From: Glutamicibacter sp. MNS18
GTDB taxonomy: Bacteria > Actinomycetota > Actinomycetes > Actinomycetales > Micrococcaceae
Direction of reading: 5' to 3'
Length of the DNA: 64,000 bases
Assembly (NCBI RefSeq): GCF_026107515.2
Contig: NZ_JAPCHW010000006.1
Location: 62,001-126,000 of the forward strand
Shown in pieces: positions 1 to 8,888 of this stretch (the first letter of the stretch is position 1; each line of letters opens with the position of its first letter). A program made the position numbers and the translations under genes. The notes under the pieces are model-generated. The model worked only from the letters and a program-made list of their open reading frames with translations. It did not search any database and was not told the DNA's origin.

Positions 1-486
1 CAATTGGGTGTTCGCCCGCCGTGCTTCCTCAGGTGTGGCGGCCTGCTCGTTCAGCCTGCGTTCCAACTCGGACTGCAAACCGACCAGGGATTCGAGCACG
101 TCCATCGGTAGCCGAGAGCTGATCCGGACTTTAGGCAACCCCAGCGCTTCGTATAACGGACCCCGTTGGGCACGTTCCAGCTCTATTTCCAGCGCCGCTC
201 GTCTCGAGGGAGGTTCGGACCCCAGCAAGTCATCCACGCCGACCCCCAGAGCGGTCGCCAAGGACTTGAGCAACGAGAGCTTGGGCTCTCGTTTGCCGTT
301 TTCAATCAGGGACAACTGGCTCGGGGCGGTATCAACCAACGCCGACACGTCATCCAGTGTTTTACCCTGGGATTTGCGCAGATGCCTGATGCGTCGCCCC
401 AAGGCAATGACATCCAGTTCTTCCTGGTTATCTGGATCTTCCCCGCCGGAGTCGACCAACTTACGGTTCCATGTGGTTGCAGTCAC
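1..486 (-). CDS. ramB: RamB-like XRE-family transcriptional regulator, N-terminal part (cut by window edge)
   Basis: Reading frame on the minus strand that runs off the left edge; 162 codons are visible. I place the start at a GTG at 486; an in-frame stop lies 12 bases further upstream. Residues about 27-88 form an XRE-type helix-turn-helix, with SQLSLIENGKREP as the turn and recognition-helix signature. The following stretch (ERAQRGPLYEALGLPKVRI) resembles the linker seen in RamB/ScfR proteins. RamB of Corynebacterium controls aceA, aceB and other acetate genes, and family members are about 470-500 residues, so two thirds lies outside. aceA and aceB are 4 kb away on the other strand, which supports the assignment. 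The exact identity is inferred from motif and neighbourhood; another ScfR-type regulator is possible. Confidence 0.75.
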   Translation of the reverse strand, partial: MTATTWNRKLVDSGGEDPDNQEELDVIALGRRIRHLRKSQGKTLDDVSALVDTAPSQLSLIENGKREPKLSLLKSLATALGVGVDDLLGSEPPSRRAALEIELERAQRGPLYEALGLPKVRISSRLPMDVLESLVGLQSELERRLNEQAATPEEARRANTQL

Positions 487-847
487 ATCACAAGCTTAGG
501 TGAAGAACTAAAGAAATTTCCAGAATTCATCAAAAAAATGACCTCTAGCACCAGAATTGACGTCAGTAGTTCCCGAAGATCCAAGGATCTTGCCTGGGCA
601 ACTTCCAGCGATCAACGTCGGTCGACACCCCGCCTACACAGCAATGGGGGTGAAGGCTTTACACCGCACGGAGGGTAAGTCGGAAACAAGGCGCGCACTG
701 CAGTGATCAGCAGAAGGGTTCCGCTGAATTGATTTCGATCCCCCGGTTGGCACACTCGCCTCTGGACTCTCCGAAGGGCACTCGCCTACGGGGAAACCAG
801 ATTCGACGTGAAGCGGCCTGGGCCAGCGGCCCATCATGCCAGCCCGG
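487..847. other. Intergenic region between ramB and a lipoprotein gene; no gene seen
   Basis: The part near 490-560 is AT-rich and should hold the ramB promoter on the minus strand. A small hairpin (TGGGCC at 819-824 with GGCCCA at 828-833) lies just beyond the 3' end of the lipoprotein gene and may act as a weak terminator, but it has no T tract. No convincing coding frame was found. Confidence 0.5.
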
Positions 848-2158
848 CTAGTCGCCCTTCCATTCCATGACCTCGGCGTGGGCGATGGCACCCGAGTCGG
901 CGCCATCCAGGACCAGCCAGGCAAAGTAGTCATCGTTGCAGAACACCTTGCCGAACAAGTTCTCCTCGGTGATTCTGCCCAATTCCAGGGTGTCCAGTTT
1001 AAGGAAGTACTGCATGCCATTGCTGCGACCGGCGGGATCCGTGTAGGTCCACGTCGCATAGTCGCCGCAGACTTCCGGGCCGGCCGCGAAAAAGGTGAAC
1101 CCTTCGGTTTCGGCCTCAGGTGCTGAAACCACTGAAACCTGCCTGGTTTCCACATCGATCACCAGCAGTTGCTCGTTGACGGTGGTGATCAACGTCTGGC
1201 CGCCACCGCTCAACCCGCCCAGCTCGGTTCGCGGATCTGCAGGGTCGGCCATTTCAAGCAGCGGGGTGCGCGTATTTCCGTCAAATATCGAGATTCCCTT
1301 ACCTCTGATGGGGCTTTGCACCGGATCGACTTCCTCGCCGGGGTCCAGATCCACCATCGTGTCAGTCACCGCGATGCCGGAATCCAGCACCACCGGATTA
1401 TTGGCATCGCGCACAACGATCTCCGCCCCGCGTCCCTCGGTTCCATGCTGCGCGAAAACCGAGACACTCAGCTTGCCTTCGCCGTCATCGAGCAGACCCT
1501 GCCAATAGGCGATGCCGTCGTCAATCACCGGCGCGGGATTCTGGTTGAAGGGCGGCCGGTGGAGAAAATCGGAATAGTCCTCGGCTTTGGCCATCAGCTC
1601 CGTTTCCTTGCCGGCGCCACCCGCAAAGATCCGCCATTTATCGGTTGCATCGCCGTAATGGGCAGTTTCCACCCACACAACCATGTCATCTGCAGCAGCC
1701 GCGCTCATGACCATGCGGTTGCCGTCACCCGCAACGAGCGTCTCCGTACTGGCAAAAGGCTCGAATTCCCCGGCGCGGACCATGCCGATCGCGCCATGGG
1801 AACTCAAATCCGTGTCATCACGGGTTGGCTCCAAGGCAACAGAGAACTCACCGACCAGATCGCCATGCTCGGTCAGGGCGAGGGGGCCGAAGCGCTCCCG
1901 GGAGCCGGCCCAACCATCGACGCTGGCGTAGGACCCGAAAAAGTCGCCAATGATCTTCTCTTCGGCCGAGTCAAGGTCCAGGACACTGGCCTGGATTTCA
2001 CTTCCGTCTTCCCACGTCAGTCCCTGGATTGTTGCGGTTTGCCATTGGCCAATGGGCCCGGAGGGACCTTCGGTGGGTTCTGCTGTACAGGCCACGGTCA
2101 GCACGAGCAAAACCATCGATAGCCCAGCCCAGACTGCTCGATTACCCCGTTTGTTCAT
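848..2158 (-). CDS. Secreted lipoprotein of unknown function, possible beta-propeller
   Basis: 436 residues from the ATG at 2158. A longer frame exists upstream, but this start directly precedes a typical lipoprotein signal peptide: basic MNKRGNR, a hydrophobic core, and lipobox LTVAC with the modified cysteine at residue 24. GAGGGG lies about 9-12 bases upstream. The mature part is acidic, rich in Gly, Asp and Trp, and has several spaced short strands with DG turns, which suggests a beta-propeller or TolB-like fold; this fold guess is weak. It would be anchored on the outer face of the membrane. No enzymatic motif was recognised. It stands alone, divergent from the HutD-like gene across about 220 bp. 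Confidence 0.75.
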   Translation of the reverse strand: MNKRGNRAVWAGLSMVLLVLTVACTAEPTEGPSGPIGQWQTATIQGLTWEDGSEIQASVLDLDSAEEKIIGDFFGSYASVDGWAGSRERFGPLALTEHGDLVGEFSVALEPTRDDTDLSSHGAIGMVRAGEFEPFASTETLVAGDGNRMVMSAAAADDMVVWVETAHYGDATDKWRIFAGGAGKETELMAKAEDYSDFLHRPPFNQNPAPVIDDGIAYWQGLLDDGEGKLSVSVFAQHGTEGRGAEIVVRDANNPVVLDSGIAVTDTMVDLDPGEEVDPVQSPIRGKGISIFDGNTRTPLLEMADPADPRTELGGLSGGGQTLITTVNEQLLVIDVETRQVSVVSAPEAETEGFTFFAAGPEVCGDYATWTYTDPAGRSNGMQYFLKLDTLELGRITEENLFGKVFCNDDYFAWLVLDGADSGAIAHAEVMEWKGD

Positions 2159-2377
2159 CCTGTACCAACCCCTCGTGATCCATCGGTCGGAGCCGCACCG
2201 CAACTCCAAGCCTGCGGCGCAGTATTTCGAGCCTAATGGAATTCACGCCAGGGCCCCATACCCCAGAGGGATGACATGCGGGTATTTAGACTACCTGCGG
2301 TGCAGATCAAGATTCCACGCAAACCTGCACCCTATATCTGGGGTCGCTTGCATGACTCCGGCAAGTAGACTCGCACC

Positions 2378-2986
2378 ATGAGCGAAAAGAGCACGGCATT
2401 CCTCCCGGGATCCGTCCACGAGCTGGCTGCCAGCCCCAAGCAGCAGTGGGAACTGGGTCAGGTGCGGCAAATCGCCGCCGGACGACTCACTCCCGAAGGA
2501 GCCTTGACCGCCACGGGGACGACGGAAACCCACTGGCAGCTGTCGATCCGTTCCGTGGAGAAACCGGGCCGATTCGACACCGGCGGCTTGCGCCATATCC
2601 TCACCCTGATCGCCGGCGACTTCCTGCAGTTGGTGATCGATGGAGCCGCGCAGGGAGTTGAGCCGTTACGCCCGGCGGCCTTGGACAGCTCTTCCCCCAT
2701 CGAGACCAGCCAGCCCACCGAAGAACTCCTGCTCCTGCACCTGGCCCACGATCCTCAGCAGGTTCGCAGCACGGTACGGATTGTCGAATTGTCCAGGAAA
2801 CGCGAACAGTATCTCTTTGACGGGCAACTCGGGGTACTCCTGCAGGGCCAGGCCACCGTTGTGAGCCATAACCAAGAGGCCGAGGCCAATCCGCGCGATA
2901 CCGTCGTGGGTGGCGACGCGGCCGAGGTCCGGCTCAGTGGCCGGGGCGTCCTGGCGGTCATCTCGGTCGACCACCCCGGCAGCTGA
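2378..2986 (+). CDS. HutD/Ves family protein
   Basis: 202 residues. The segment THWQLSIRSVEKPGRF followed by HILTLIAGDFLQLVIDG matches the N-terminal cupin-like half of HutD/Ves proteins (W-R-S-I-A-x-V-x-x-x-G-x-F, then LTLLxG). HutD proteins are double-cupin proteins often found with histidine-utilisation genes; their molecular role is not settled. No hut gene is next to this one, so the function cannot be read from context. The start ATG at 2378 has no clear Shine-Dalgarno. It is convergent with a lipoprotein gene downstream. Confidence 0.75.
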   Translation: MSEKSTAFLPGSVHELAASPKQQWELGQVRQIAAGRLTPEGALTATGTTETHWQLSIRSVEKPGRFDTGGLRHILTLIAGDFLQLVIDGAAQGVEPLRPAALDSSSPIETSQPTEELLLLHLAHDPQQVRSTVRIVELSRKREQYLFDGQLGVLLQGQATVVSHNQEAEANPRDTVVGGDAAEVRLSGRGVLAVISVDHPGS

Positions 2987-3357
2987 GACAAGCAGCTGTC
3001 TGCGGCATGGGGGCGCAAAAAGCCAATCGGCCGGCCGGGCCGCCGTTCGGCGAGGTGGTTTCTCGTTGAGATCAGTACCATGCCGGCCGGTCTGCCGGAT
3101 ATTCTCCCGCATGCTCGGGTCCGCTGCTGGCTCGCTGGCTCCAGCCACGGCCTGCAGCGCCATGGGCATGGAATCAACCGAAATCGTCGCGACCAGTTCT
3201 CCGGCTGGTCGCGTCTTGGCAGTCGCCAGCATCGTTGCGAGATTCTGAGTATTCGTCGTGCTGCTCAACCTGGCATTTCGCGAGGACCAGCAGTTCGAAC
3301 AGACGCGCCAGCCTGACCGACCCGTCCGGTCGTGCAGCCGTCCCAGCGCGCCACATG
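2987..3357. other. Intergenic region with a possible decayed coding segment on the minus strand
   Basis: Lies between two convergent genes. No complete gene is visible. On the minus strand, about 3030-3250, one frame gives a protein-like stretch (including TRPAGELVATISVDSMPMAL) without a proper start or family match, and another frame just upstream (about 3240-3320) also looks protein-like (VRLARLFELLVLAKCQVEQ). This may be a frameshifted remnant; I could not name a parent family. Confidence 0.25.
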
Positions 3358-3966
3358 TCAGGGGATCTGCGTGAAAGCTGCCCGGGAGGCAAGGAATTTC
3401 GCTCCTTTTTCCAGGTCCTCGCAGGTAACGCCGTCTTCCAACGAGGAACATCTGATAGCGCCAACCGTGATCCGCTCGCCATACCCAAGTACCTTCCCCG
3501 CTTCTCCGACGTACACGCCTTCGCTGGTGCAGCCAGCTCCCACCGTTCCATCGTCGACCAGGGAAATCATCGGACCGCTGAGAACCATGGGGTCATCGCA
3601 TTCGGGGAGGTTGCCGACAATCGACAGCGCTTGGCAACCGGCAAGCAGCTGGGTTCCATCGTGCAGGATTCCGCAGTAGAGGTTGCCGCTGGGTGAAGTG
3701 AAGTAGTGGTTTCCGGAGTCACTCAGAAAAGGTGTGGGATCCACTGAGACCCACGGGGATCGCGTGGGTTGCACTTCGTTATTCGGAAACCCGGAATCAC
3801 CCTTGTCGTCCCGGCTCTCCGTGGTCCCTCCGGCATTTGCTGCCTCTGTCACGGTAACCGTGGCTGTCTCCGGGGGCGGTACCCGGGTATTGCTTGAACA
3901 TCCCGTTCCGGCAAGGGCAACTATCGCCGCCACACATGCAATGGCCATTCTTGATCCCCTGGACAT
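3358..3966 (-). CDS. Cysteine-rich secreted lipoprotein, DUF6636-like
   Basis: 202 residues from the ATG at 3966. This start is chosen because a strong AGGAGG lies 7 bases upstream and the protein then opens with a signal peptide ending AGTGC (cysteine 23, a near-lipobox). A proline/threonine-rich linker follows, then a globular part beginning FTSPSGNLYCGI with six cysteines (YCGI, GCQA, ECDD, GCTS, RCSS, TCED), which could form three disulfides. The FxSPSGN-x-C pattern with later YGxxxxxGxxxC and GVTC segments resembles a widespread actinobacterial secreted family (DUF6636-like). Function unknown; extracellular and membrane-anchored by inference. Confidence 0.75.
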   Translation of the reverse strand: MSRGSRMAIACVAAIVALAGTGCSSNTRVPPPETATVTVTEAANAGGTTESRDDKGDSGFPNNEVQPTRSPWVSVDPTPFLSDSGNHYFTSPSGNLYCGILHDGTQLLAGCQALSIVGNLPECDDPMVLSGPMISLVDDGTVGAGCTSEGVYVGEAGKVLGYGERITVGAIRCSSLEDGVTCEDLEKGAKFLASRAAFTQIP

Positions 3967-4569
3967 GTACCAGCCTCCTATTCCATCCGGGACACTACCC
4001 CACCCATACCCGCCGTGCCCCATCGAAGCTGTCTTCCGGTGCATCCAATGCCCATGCCCACCAGTTTCGCCGAATCTCAAGATCGTCACTTCTTCGCAAA
4101 CCTACCGCCCATGGATTCCGGCTGATCCGCGCCGTGCGGAGCGACACCATCTCCGGGCCCTTTTGCCAGCAAGGATGCGGGAAGCAACCCCTTTCAAGAC
4201 CAGAAACGAAGCCCGTCACCCACTTCAGTTTCACTACATTAACTCGTTCTCGCCGGAAATATACAGGCCACAGCCGGCCTCGGGCCCCAGTCAGATTTCA
4301 GCACAGTGAGACCCGGAGGTTCCGGCAACTCCGGTATCGTTCATAAATCCAGCCGTTCTTCACTACGGAAAGTGGCTGAATCCACACATTTTCATGACTT
4401 TGATCATATCCAGCCGAAGAACAGCAAATCTTCCATTTTTGAGAAGAACCGTTGATCTTTCCATGAAAAACCCCTACCCGGACTCTTGCCCATGCGGAAA
4501 AGTAGTTGTCACGAGGAGGTCCCCCGGACGAACACACCGGTCGGACACGAACTGACAAAGGAGCAGGAC
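3967..4569 (+). promoter_or_regulatory. 600-bp upstream region of aceA, candidate GlxR and RamB sites
   Basis: No gene is visible in this stretch. AGTGGCTGAATCCACA at 4371-4386 is a partial match to the GlxR/Crp consensus TGTGA-N6-TCACA (GTGG-N6-CCAC dyad). TTTGC cores resembling part of the corynebacterial RamB motif occur on the minus strand near 4096-4101 and 4420. The region also contains the divergent promoter of the lipoprotein gene that starts at 3966. These sites are guesses from pattern only. Confidence 0.35.
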
Positions 4570-5871
4570 ATGACCGAGCAGAACAGCATCGAGAACCGCA
4601 TTGCCGCCATCGAAAACGATTGGGCCACCAACCCACGGTGGAACGGCACCACCCGCGATTACACCGCTGCCGATGTCGTCAAGCTCCAGGGCCGGGTGCA
4701 GGAAGAAAACACCCTGGCCAAGCGCGGCGCCGAGAAGCTGTGGAAGCAGCTGACCGACGAGGCACCGACCGGTGGCTACACCAACGCCCTGGGCGCCCTG
4801 ACCGGCAACCAGGCCGTGCAGCAGGTCAAGGCGGGCTTGCGGGCCATCTACCTCTCGGGCTGGCAGGTTGCCGCGGATGCCAACCTCTCGGGCCACACCT
4901 ACCCGGACCAGTCGCTCTACCCAGCCAACTCGGTCCCACAGGTTGTCCGCCGCATCAACAATGCGCTACTGCGCGCCGACCAGATCGAGTTCGCCGAAGG
5001 CATCCAGAGCGTTGAGGACTACCTGGTCCCGATCGTCGCGGATGCCGAGGCCGGCTTCGGTGGCCCACTGAACGCCTACGAGCTGATGAAGTCGATGATC
5101 ACCGCCGGCGCTTCGGGTGTGCACTGGGAAGACCAGCTGGCTTCGGAGAAGAAGTGCGGCCACCTGGGCGGCAAGGTGCTGATCCCTACCCAGCAGCACA
5201 TCCGCACCTTGAATGCCGCCCGTCTGGCCGCGGACGTTGCCAACACCCCGAGTGTTGTCATCGCCCGCACCGACGCCGAGGCAGCCACCCTGATCACCTC
5301 GGATGTCGATGAACGCGATCAGCAGTTCATCACCGGCGAGCGCACCGCGGAAGGCTTCTACAAGGTGCAGAACGGTATCGAGCCATGTATCGCCCGGGCC
5401 AAGGCCTACGCCCCGTACTCGGATCTGATCTGGATGGAAACCGGCACCCCGGATCTGGAACTGGCCCGCAAGTTCGCCGAAGCGGTCAAGAAGGACTTCC
5501 CGGACCAGATGCTCTCATACAACTGCTCGCCATCGTTCAACTGGAAGAAGCACCTGGATGATGACACCATCGCCAAGTTCCAGCGTGAACTGGGCGCCAT
5601 GGGATACACCTTCCAGTTCATCACCCTGGCCGGCTTCCACGCCCTGAACTACTCGATGTTCGACCTGGCCCACGGCTATGCCCGCAACGGCATGAGCTCC
5701 TACGTGGACCTGCAGGAACGCGAATTCGCTGCCGAGGAACGCGGTTACACCGCAACCAAGCACCAGCGCGAGGTCGGCACCGGATACTTCGATGACATCT
5801 CGACCACGCTGAACCCGAACGCTTCGACCCTGGCCCTGGTGGGATCCACCGAGGAAGGCCAATTCCACTAA
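4570..5871 (+). CDS. aceA: Isocitrate lyase
   Basis: 433 residues, a normal length for the bacterial AceA type. Cleaves isocitrate to glyoxylate and succinate, the first step of the glyoxylate shunt, in the cytoplasm. The catalytic signature [14 protein letters not shown] is present, with the general-base cysteine in [23 protein letters not shown] supplies the metal and substrate loop, and ARTDAEAA and [14 protein letters not shown] are also conserved. The frame is open further upstream, but ATG 4570 is preceded by AAAGGAG at 6-base spacing. aceB follows 126 bp downstream in the same direction, so the two may be co-transcribed. Confidence 0.97.
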   Translation: MTEQNSIENRIAAIENDWATNPRWNGTTRDYTAADVVKLQGRVQEENTLAKRGAEKLWKQLTDEAPTGGYTNALGALTGNQAVQQVKAGLRAIYLSGWQVAADANLSGHTYPDQSLYPANSVPQVVRRINNALLRADQIEFAEGIQSVEDYLVPIVADAEAGFGGPLNAYELMKSMITAGASGVHWEDQLASEKKCGHLGGKVLIPTQQHIRTLNAARLAADVANTPSVVIARTDAEAATLITSDVDERDQQFITGERTAEGFYKVQNGIEPCIARAKAYAPYSDLIWMETGTPDLELARKFAEAVKKDFPDQMLSYNCSPSFNWKKHLDDDTIAKFQRELGAMGYTFQFITLAGFHALNYSMFDLAHGYARNGMSSYVDLQEREFAAEERGYTATKHQREVGTGYFDDISTTLNPNASTLALVGSTEEGQFH

Positions 5872-5997
5872 ACCGGCTCCACGCGAGTCTTGGTGGGGCC
5901 TTGGCCACCTGCCTACCGGCAAACTCAACAATCCCAGTCGTCGCCGGTTGACGGGGCCGGGCCCCACCAACTTTCTAGTCCTTAAGGATATGCAGCC
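5872..5997 (+). promoter_or_regulatory. aceA-aceB spacer with competing inverted repeats
   Basis: TTGGTGGGGCC (5890-5900) is the exact reverse complement of GGCCCCACCAA (5960-5970), 59 bases apart. AACCGGC (5871-5877) is also the exact complement of GCCGGTT (5943-5949). The two pairings cross, so they could exclude each other or form a pseudoknot. A third local hairpin GGTGG/CCACC sits inside the first arm. There is no T tract, so a simple terminator is unlikely; RNA processing or attenuation between aceA and aceB is possible. AAGGAT serves as aceB ribosome-binding site. Confidence 0.5.
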
Positions 5998-7635
5998 ATG
6001 AACTCCCCCATCACCCTGAACAGCATCACCATCACCGCTTCGCCCGTGCGTTACCAGGAGCAGATCCTGACCGCAGACGCACTGGATTTCATCGCCAAGC
6101 TGCACCGCGCATTCGAGCCACGCCGTGCCGAACTGATGCAGCGCCGCCAGGTCAACCGGGCCCGCATCGCCAACGGCCGCGACCCGAAGTTCCTGGAGGA
6201 AACCCGCCATATCCGCGAAGACGACAGCTGGCAGGTCGCCCCGATCGCCCCGGGTCTGGAGGACCGCCGGGTGGAGATCACCGGTCCGATCGATCGCAAG
6301 ATGACCGTTAACGCGCTGAACTCCGGCGCCAAGGTGTGGTTGGCCGACATGGAGGATGCCTGCTCGCCGACCTGGGCGAACGTGGTCAAGAACCAGGTGA
6401 ACCTGCGCCGGGTGCTGGACGGGACCATCGACTTCACCTCCCCGGAGGGCAAGGAGTACAAGCTGGCAACCACCGAGCTGACCCAGCTGCCCACCATCGT
6501 GGTCCGTCCCCGCGGCTTGCACCTGCCGGAGAAGAACATGCTGGTCGACGGCCAGCCGATCGCCGGGGCCTTCGTGGACTTCGGATTGCATTTCTTCCAT
6601 AACGCCCAACGGCTGATCGCCGGCGGCCGCGGCCCGTACTTCTACCTGCCGAAGCTGGAGAACCATGCCGAGGCCCGGTTGTGGAATGACGTGTTCGTGA
6701 TGTCCCAGGACCTGCTGGGCATCAAGCAGGGCACCATCCGCGCCACCGTGCTGATCGAGACCATCACCGCGGCCTTCGAGATGGAGGAGATCCTCTACGA
6801 GCTGCGTGAGCACTCGGCCGGGCTGAACGCCGGGCGCTGGGACTACATCTTCTCGATCATCAAGAACTTCCGTTCCCGCGGGCCGCGCTTCGTGTTCCCG
6901 GACCGCGATTCGGTGACCATGACCAGCCCGTTCATGAGGGCCTACACCGAGCAGCTGGTGCGCGCCTGCCACCGCCGCGGGGCGATGGCGATCGGCGGGA
7001 TGAGCGCCTTTGTCCCGAACCGCAAGGACCCGCGTATCAACGAGCGGGCCTTCGACAAGGTCCGGGAGGACAAGGCCCGCGAAGCCAACGACGGCTTCGA
7101 CGGTTCCTGGGTGGCCCATCCGGACCTGGTGCCGGTGGCCATGAAGGAATACGACCGGGTACTGGGCCGGCAGCCGAACCAGAACGACCGCCAGCGTGAG
7201 GATGTGGTCCCCTCGGCCTCCGAGTTGCTGAACATCGCCGGGCTGGAAGGCAAGATCACCGAGCAGGGCATCCGCGACAACATCGAGATCGGCATCCGCT
7301 ACATCGAGTCGTGGCTGCGCGGCAACGGGGCGGTGGCCATCCGCAACCTGATGGAGGATGCCGCGACCGCGGAGATCTCCCGTTCCCAGCTGTGGCAGTG
7401 GATCCACCAGTCGGCCATCACCGACGAGGGTGAGATCGTTTCCCGCCGCTGGGTGGGGGAACTGGCGGAGGAAACCATGGAGGGGCTGGAACGCTTCGAA
7501 GGGGACCGGTTCGAGGAGGCCTTGGAGATCTTCGAGGCCTGCTCCCTGCGAGATGATTTCCCGACCTTCCTGACCTCCAACGCCTACCTGCGTCACCTGG
7601 ACAAGCCGGCCCGGCAGTACCAGATGGCCAGCTAG
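5998..7635 (+). CDS. aceB: Malate synthase A
   Basis: 545 residues, the length of isoform A (isoform G is near 720). Condenses glyoxylate with acetyl-CoA to give malate, completing the glyoxylate shunt with aceA upstream. Visible signatures: LADMEDACSPTW, the active-site VVRPRGLHLPEKN with its arginine, ATVLIETITAAFEMEEILYEL, LNAGRWDYIFSIIK, and near the C-terminus IESWLRGNGAVAI. The start ATG 5998 follows a modest AAGGATA. Strong codon bias (almost all G or C at third positions) fits a highly expressed gene. Confidence 0.97.
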   Translation: MNSPITLNSITITASPVRYQEQILTADALDFIAKLHRAFEPRRAELMQRRQVNRARIANGRDPKFLEETRHIREDDSWQVAPIAPGLEDRRVEITGPIDRKMTVNALNSGAKVWLADMEDACSPTWANVVKNQVNLRRVLDGTIDFTSPEGKEYKLATTELTQLPTIVVRPRGLHLPEKNMLVDGQPIAGAFVDFGLHFFHNAQRLIAGGRGPYFYLPKLENHAEARLWNDVFVMSQDLLGIKQGTIRATVLIETITAAFEMEEILYELREHSAGLNAGRWDYIFSIIKNFRSRGPRFVFPDRDSVTMTSPFMRAYTEQLVRACHRRGAMAIGGMSAFVPNRKDPRINERAFDKVREDKAREANDGFDGSWVAHPDLVPVAMKEYDRVLGRQPNQNDRQREDVVPSASELLNIAGLEGKITEQGIRDNIEIGIRYIESWLRGNGAVAIRNLMEDAATAEISRSQLWQWIHQSAITDEGEIVSRRWVGELAEETMEGLERFEGDRFEEALEIFEACSLRDDFPTFLTSNAYLRHLDKPARQYQMAS

Positions 7636-7651
7636 GCCAGGCAACAGGCAA

Positions 7652-7769
7652 CACCTTTCGGCACGGCCCCGGTTCCCCGGTGGCGGTCCGCAAGTTCCCG
7701 AATCGTTAGTCCAACGAGCCGGGGGCGCACCGGATCGGCACCACCAGGAACCGGGGCCGTGCCGTGGTG
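7652..7769. repeat. Long imperfect hairpin with an 18-bp perfect inverted repeat
   Basis: CGGCACGGCCCCGGTTCC (7659-7676) is repeated as its exact reverse complement at 7747-7764. The stem can be extended by CACC/GGTG outside (7652-7655 with 7766-7769) and GGTGG/CCACC inside (7679-7683 with 7741-7745). The 57-base loop contains another small hairpin, TCGTT-N5-AACGA, near 7703-7717. It fills the gap between aceB and the hydrolase gene. No T tract follows, so it may be an unusual terminator, an RNA-stability element, or a REP-like intergenic element. Confidence 0.75.
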
Positions 7770-7811
7770 CGCGGTTCCCGGCGCCGCCAACCACGCCATA
7801 TGCTGGGGATC

Positions 7812-8888
7812 ATGGCAGCACGGAACAAGGATGAGGACCTCTGGGGCGCGGATGTGCTCGGTGCGGACTTCCAATGCCGCGTGATCGATCTTCCCGATGG
7901 GGCGCGGGCCACCCTGGTCCGCCATCGACCGCCGGGTTTCCGCTGGCGGCCGCCCGGAGCCCTGCGCGGGCATGCGGTGCTCTATGTGCACGGCTGGTCG
8001 GACTACTTCTTCCAGCACGAACTGGCCGAGTTCCTCACGGCGGCCGGAGCCGACTTCTACGCCCTGGACCTGCGCAACTACGGGCGGAACCTGGGCCCTG
8101 GATCGGTACCCGGATTCATCACCTCGCTGGAGGACTACTTCGACGAATTCGATGCGGCGCGCCGGATCATCCGCCAGGCCCATCCACGCCACCGATTGGT
8201 GCTGCTGGGGCACTCCACCGGAGGTTTGAGTGCCTGCCTGTATGCCGCCGCCCGGCCGCAGGCAGTGGATGCACTGGTACTCAACAGCCCCTGGCTGGAG
8301 TTCCAGGCCGCGGAGTTCGGGCGCGCCGCCATCTCGGCGCTGTTCGCCACCGGGTCCCGGATCAATCCGTTGCGCGAGCTGCCCCGCATCGACCCGGGAT
8401 TCTACACCCGCACCGTGTCCAGCGCCTATGACGGGGAATGGGATTACGACCTGTCCTGGCGTCCGGCCCAGGGTTTCCGGGTCACCACCGGTTTCGTCAA
8501 CGCCGTCTTCCGTGCCCAGGCGAAGGTCGCCAAGGGGCTGGGCCTGGATATCCCGGTGCTGGTGCTGCTCTCCTCGCGGGACTACCTGCTACCGCGTTGG
8601 AACCCCGATGCCAGGCGCGCTGACGTGGCGCTGAATGTTGAGGTGGTGGCCCGGCGCAGCACCGATGTGACCAGCAACCTGGGACTGCTCCGCTTGGATG
8701 GGGCGCTGCACGACGTCTTCCTCTCCCCACCTGCCGTCCGCCAACGGGCCTATGTGGCCATGGGGTCCTGGATCGATTCACACCGTCACCGGCCCAGCGA
8801 GTCCCGGTTGCGCAAACTGGCCGGGAAGCTCACCGCGCGGGCCGCGGCCCGACACGCCCCGGCCGATCCGGCCCCGCTGGAGGACTAG
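7812..8888 (+). CDS. Alpha/beta hydrolase (serine aminopeptidase/lysophospholipase-like)
   Basis: 358 residues from ATG 7812, the start nearest to the conserved domain (GGGGAT just upstream); an ATG at 7800 in frame is an alternative. The fold is recognised by the oxyanion-hole motif YVHGWSDYFFQH, the nucleophile elbow GHSTGG near residue 135, and LDGALHDVFLS near the C-terminus, which carries the likely catalytic histidine. It resembles serine-aminopeptidase-type (S33) hydrolases or monoacylglycerol lipases; the substrate is unknown. No signal peptide, so cytoplasmic. Its stop overlaps by 4 bp the 3' end of the convergent DUF1275 gene. Confidence 0.85.
   Translation: MAARNKDEDLWGADVLGADFQCRVIDLPDGARATLVRHRPPGFRWRPPGALRGHAVLYVHGWSDYFFQHELAEFLTAAGADFYALDLRNYGRNLGPGSVPGFITSLEDYFDEFDAARRIIRQAHPRHRLVLLGHSTGGLSACLYAAARPQAVDALVLNSPWLEFQAAEFGRAAISALFATGSRINPLRELPRIDPGFYTRTVSSAYDGEWDYDLSWRPAQGFRVTTGFVNAVFRAQAKVAKGLGLDIPVLVLLSSRDYLLPRWNPDARRADVALNVEVVARRSTDVTSNLGLLRLDGALHDVFLSPPAVRQRAYVAMGSWIDSHRHRPSESRLRKLAGKLTARAAARHAPADPAPLED

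Noticed and set aside
1169-2122. 317-residue plus-strand open frame across the first lipoprotein gene
   Set aside because: The minus frame has a perfect signal peptide and lipobox; the plus frame has no start signal or family.
3995-4234. 79-residue minus-strand frame in the aceA upstream region
   Set aside because: No ribosome site, poor codon periodicity and no recognisable similarity.
5515-7794. 759-residue open frame on the minus strand opposite aceA/aceB
   Set aside because: It mirrors the codon periodicity of aceA and aceB, which are certain genes; the product is His/Gln/Gly-rich with no domain.
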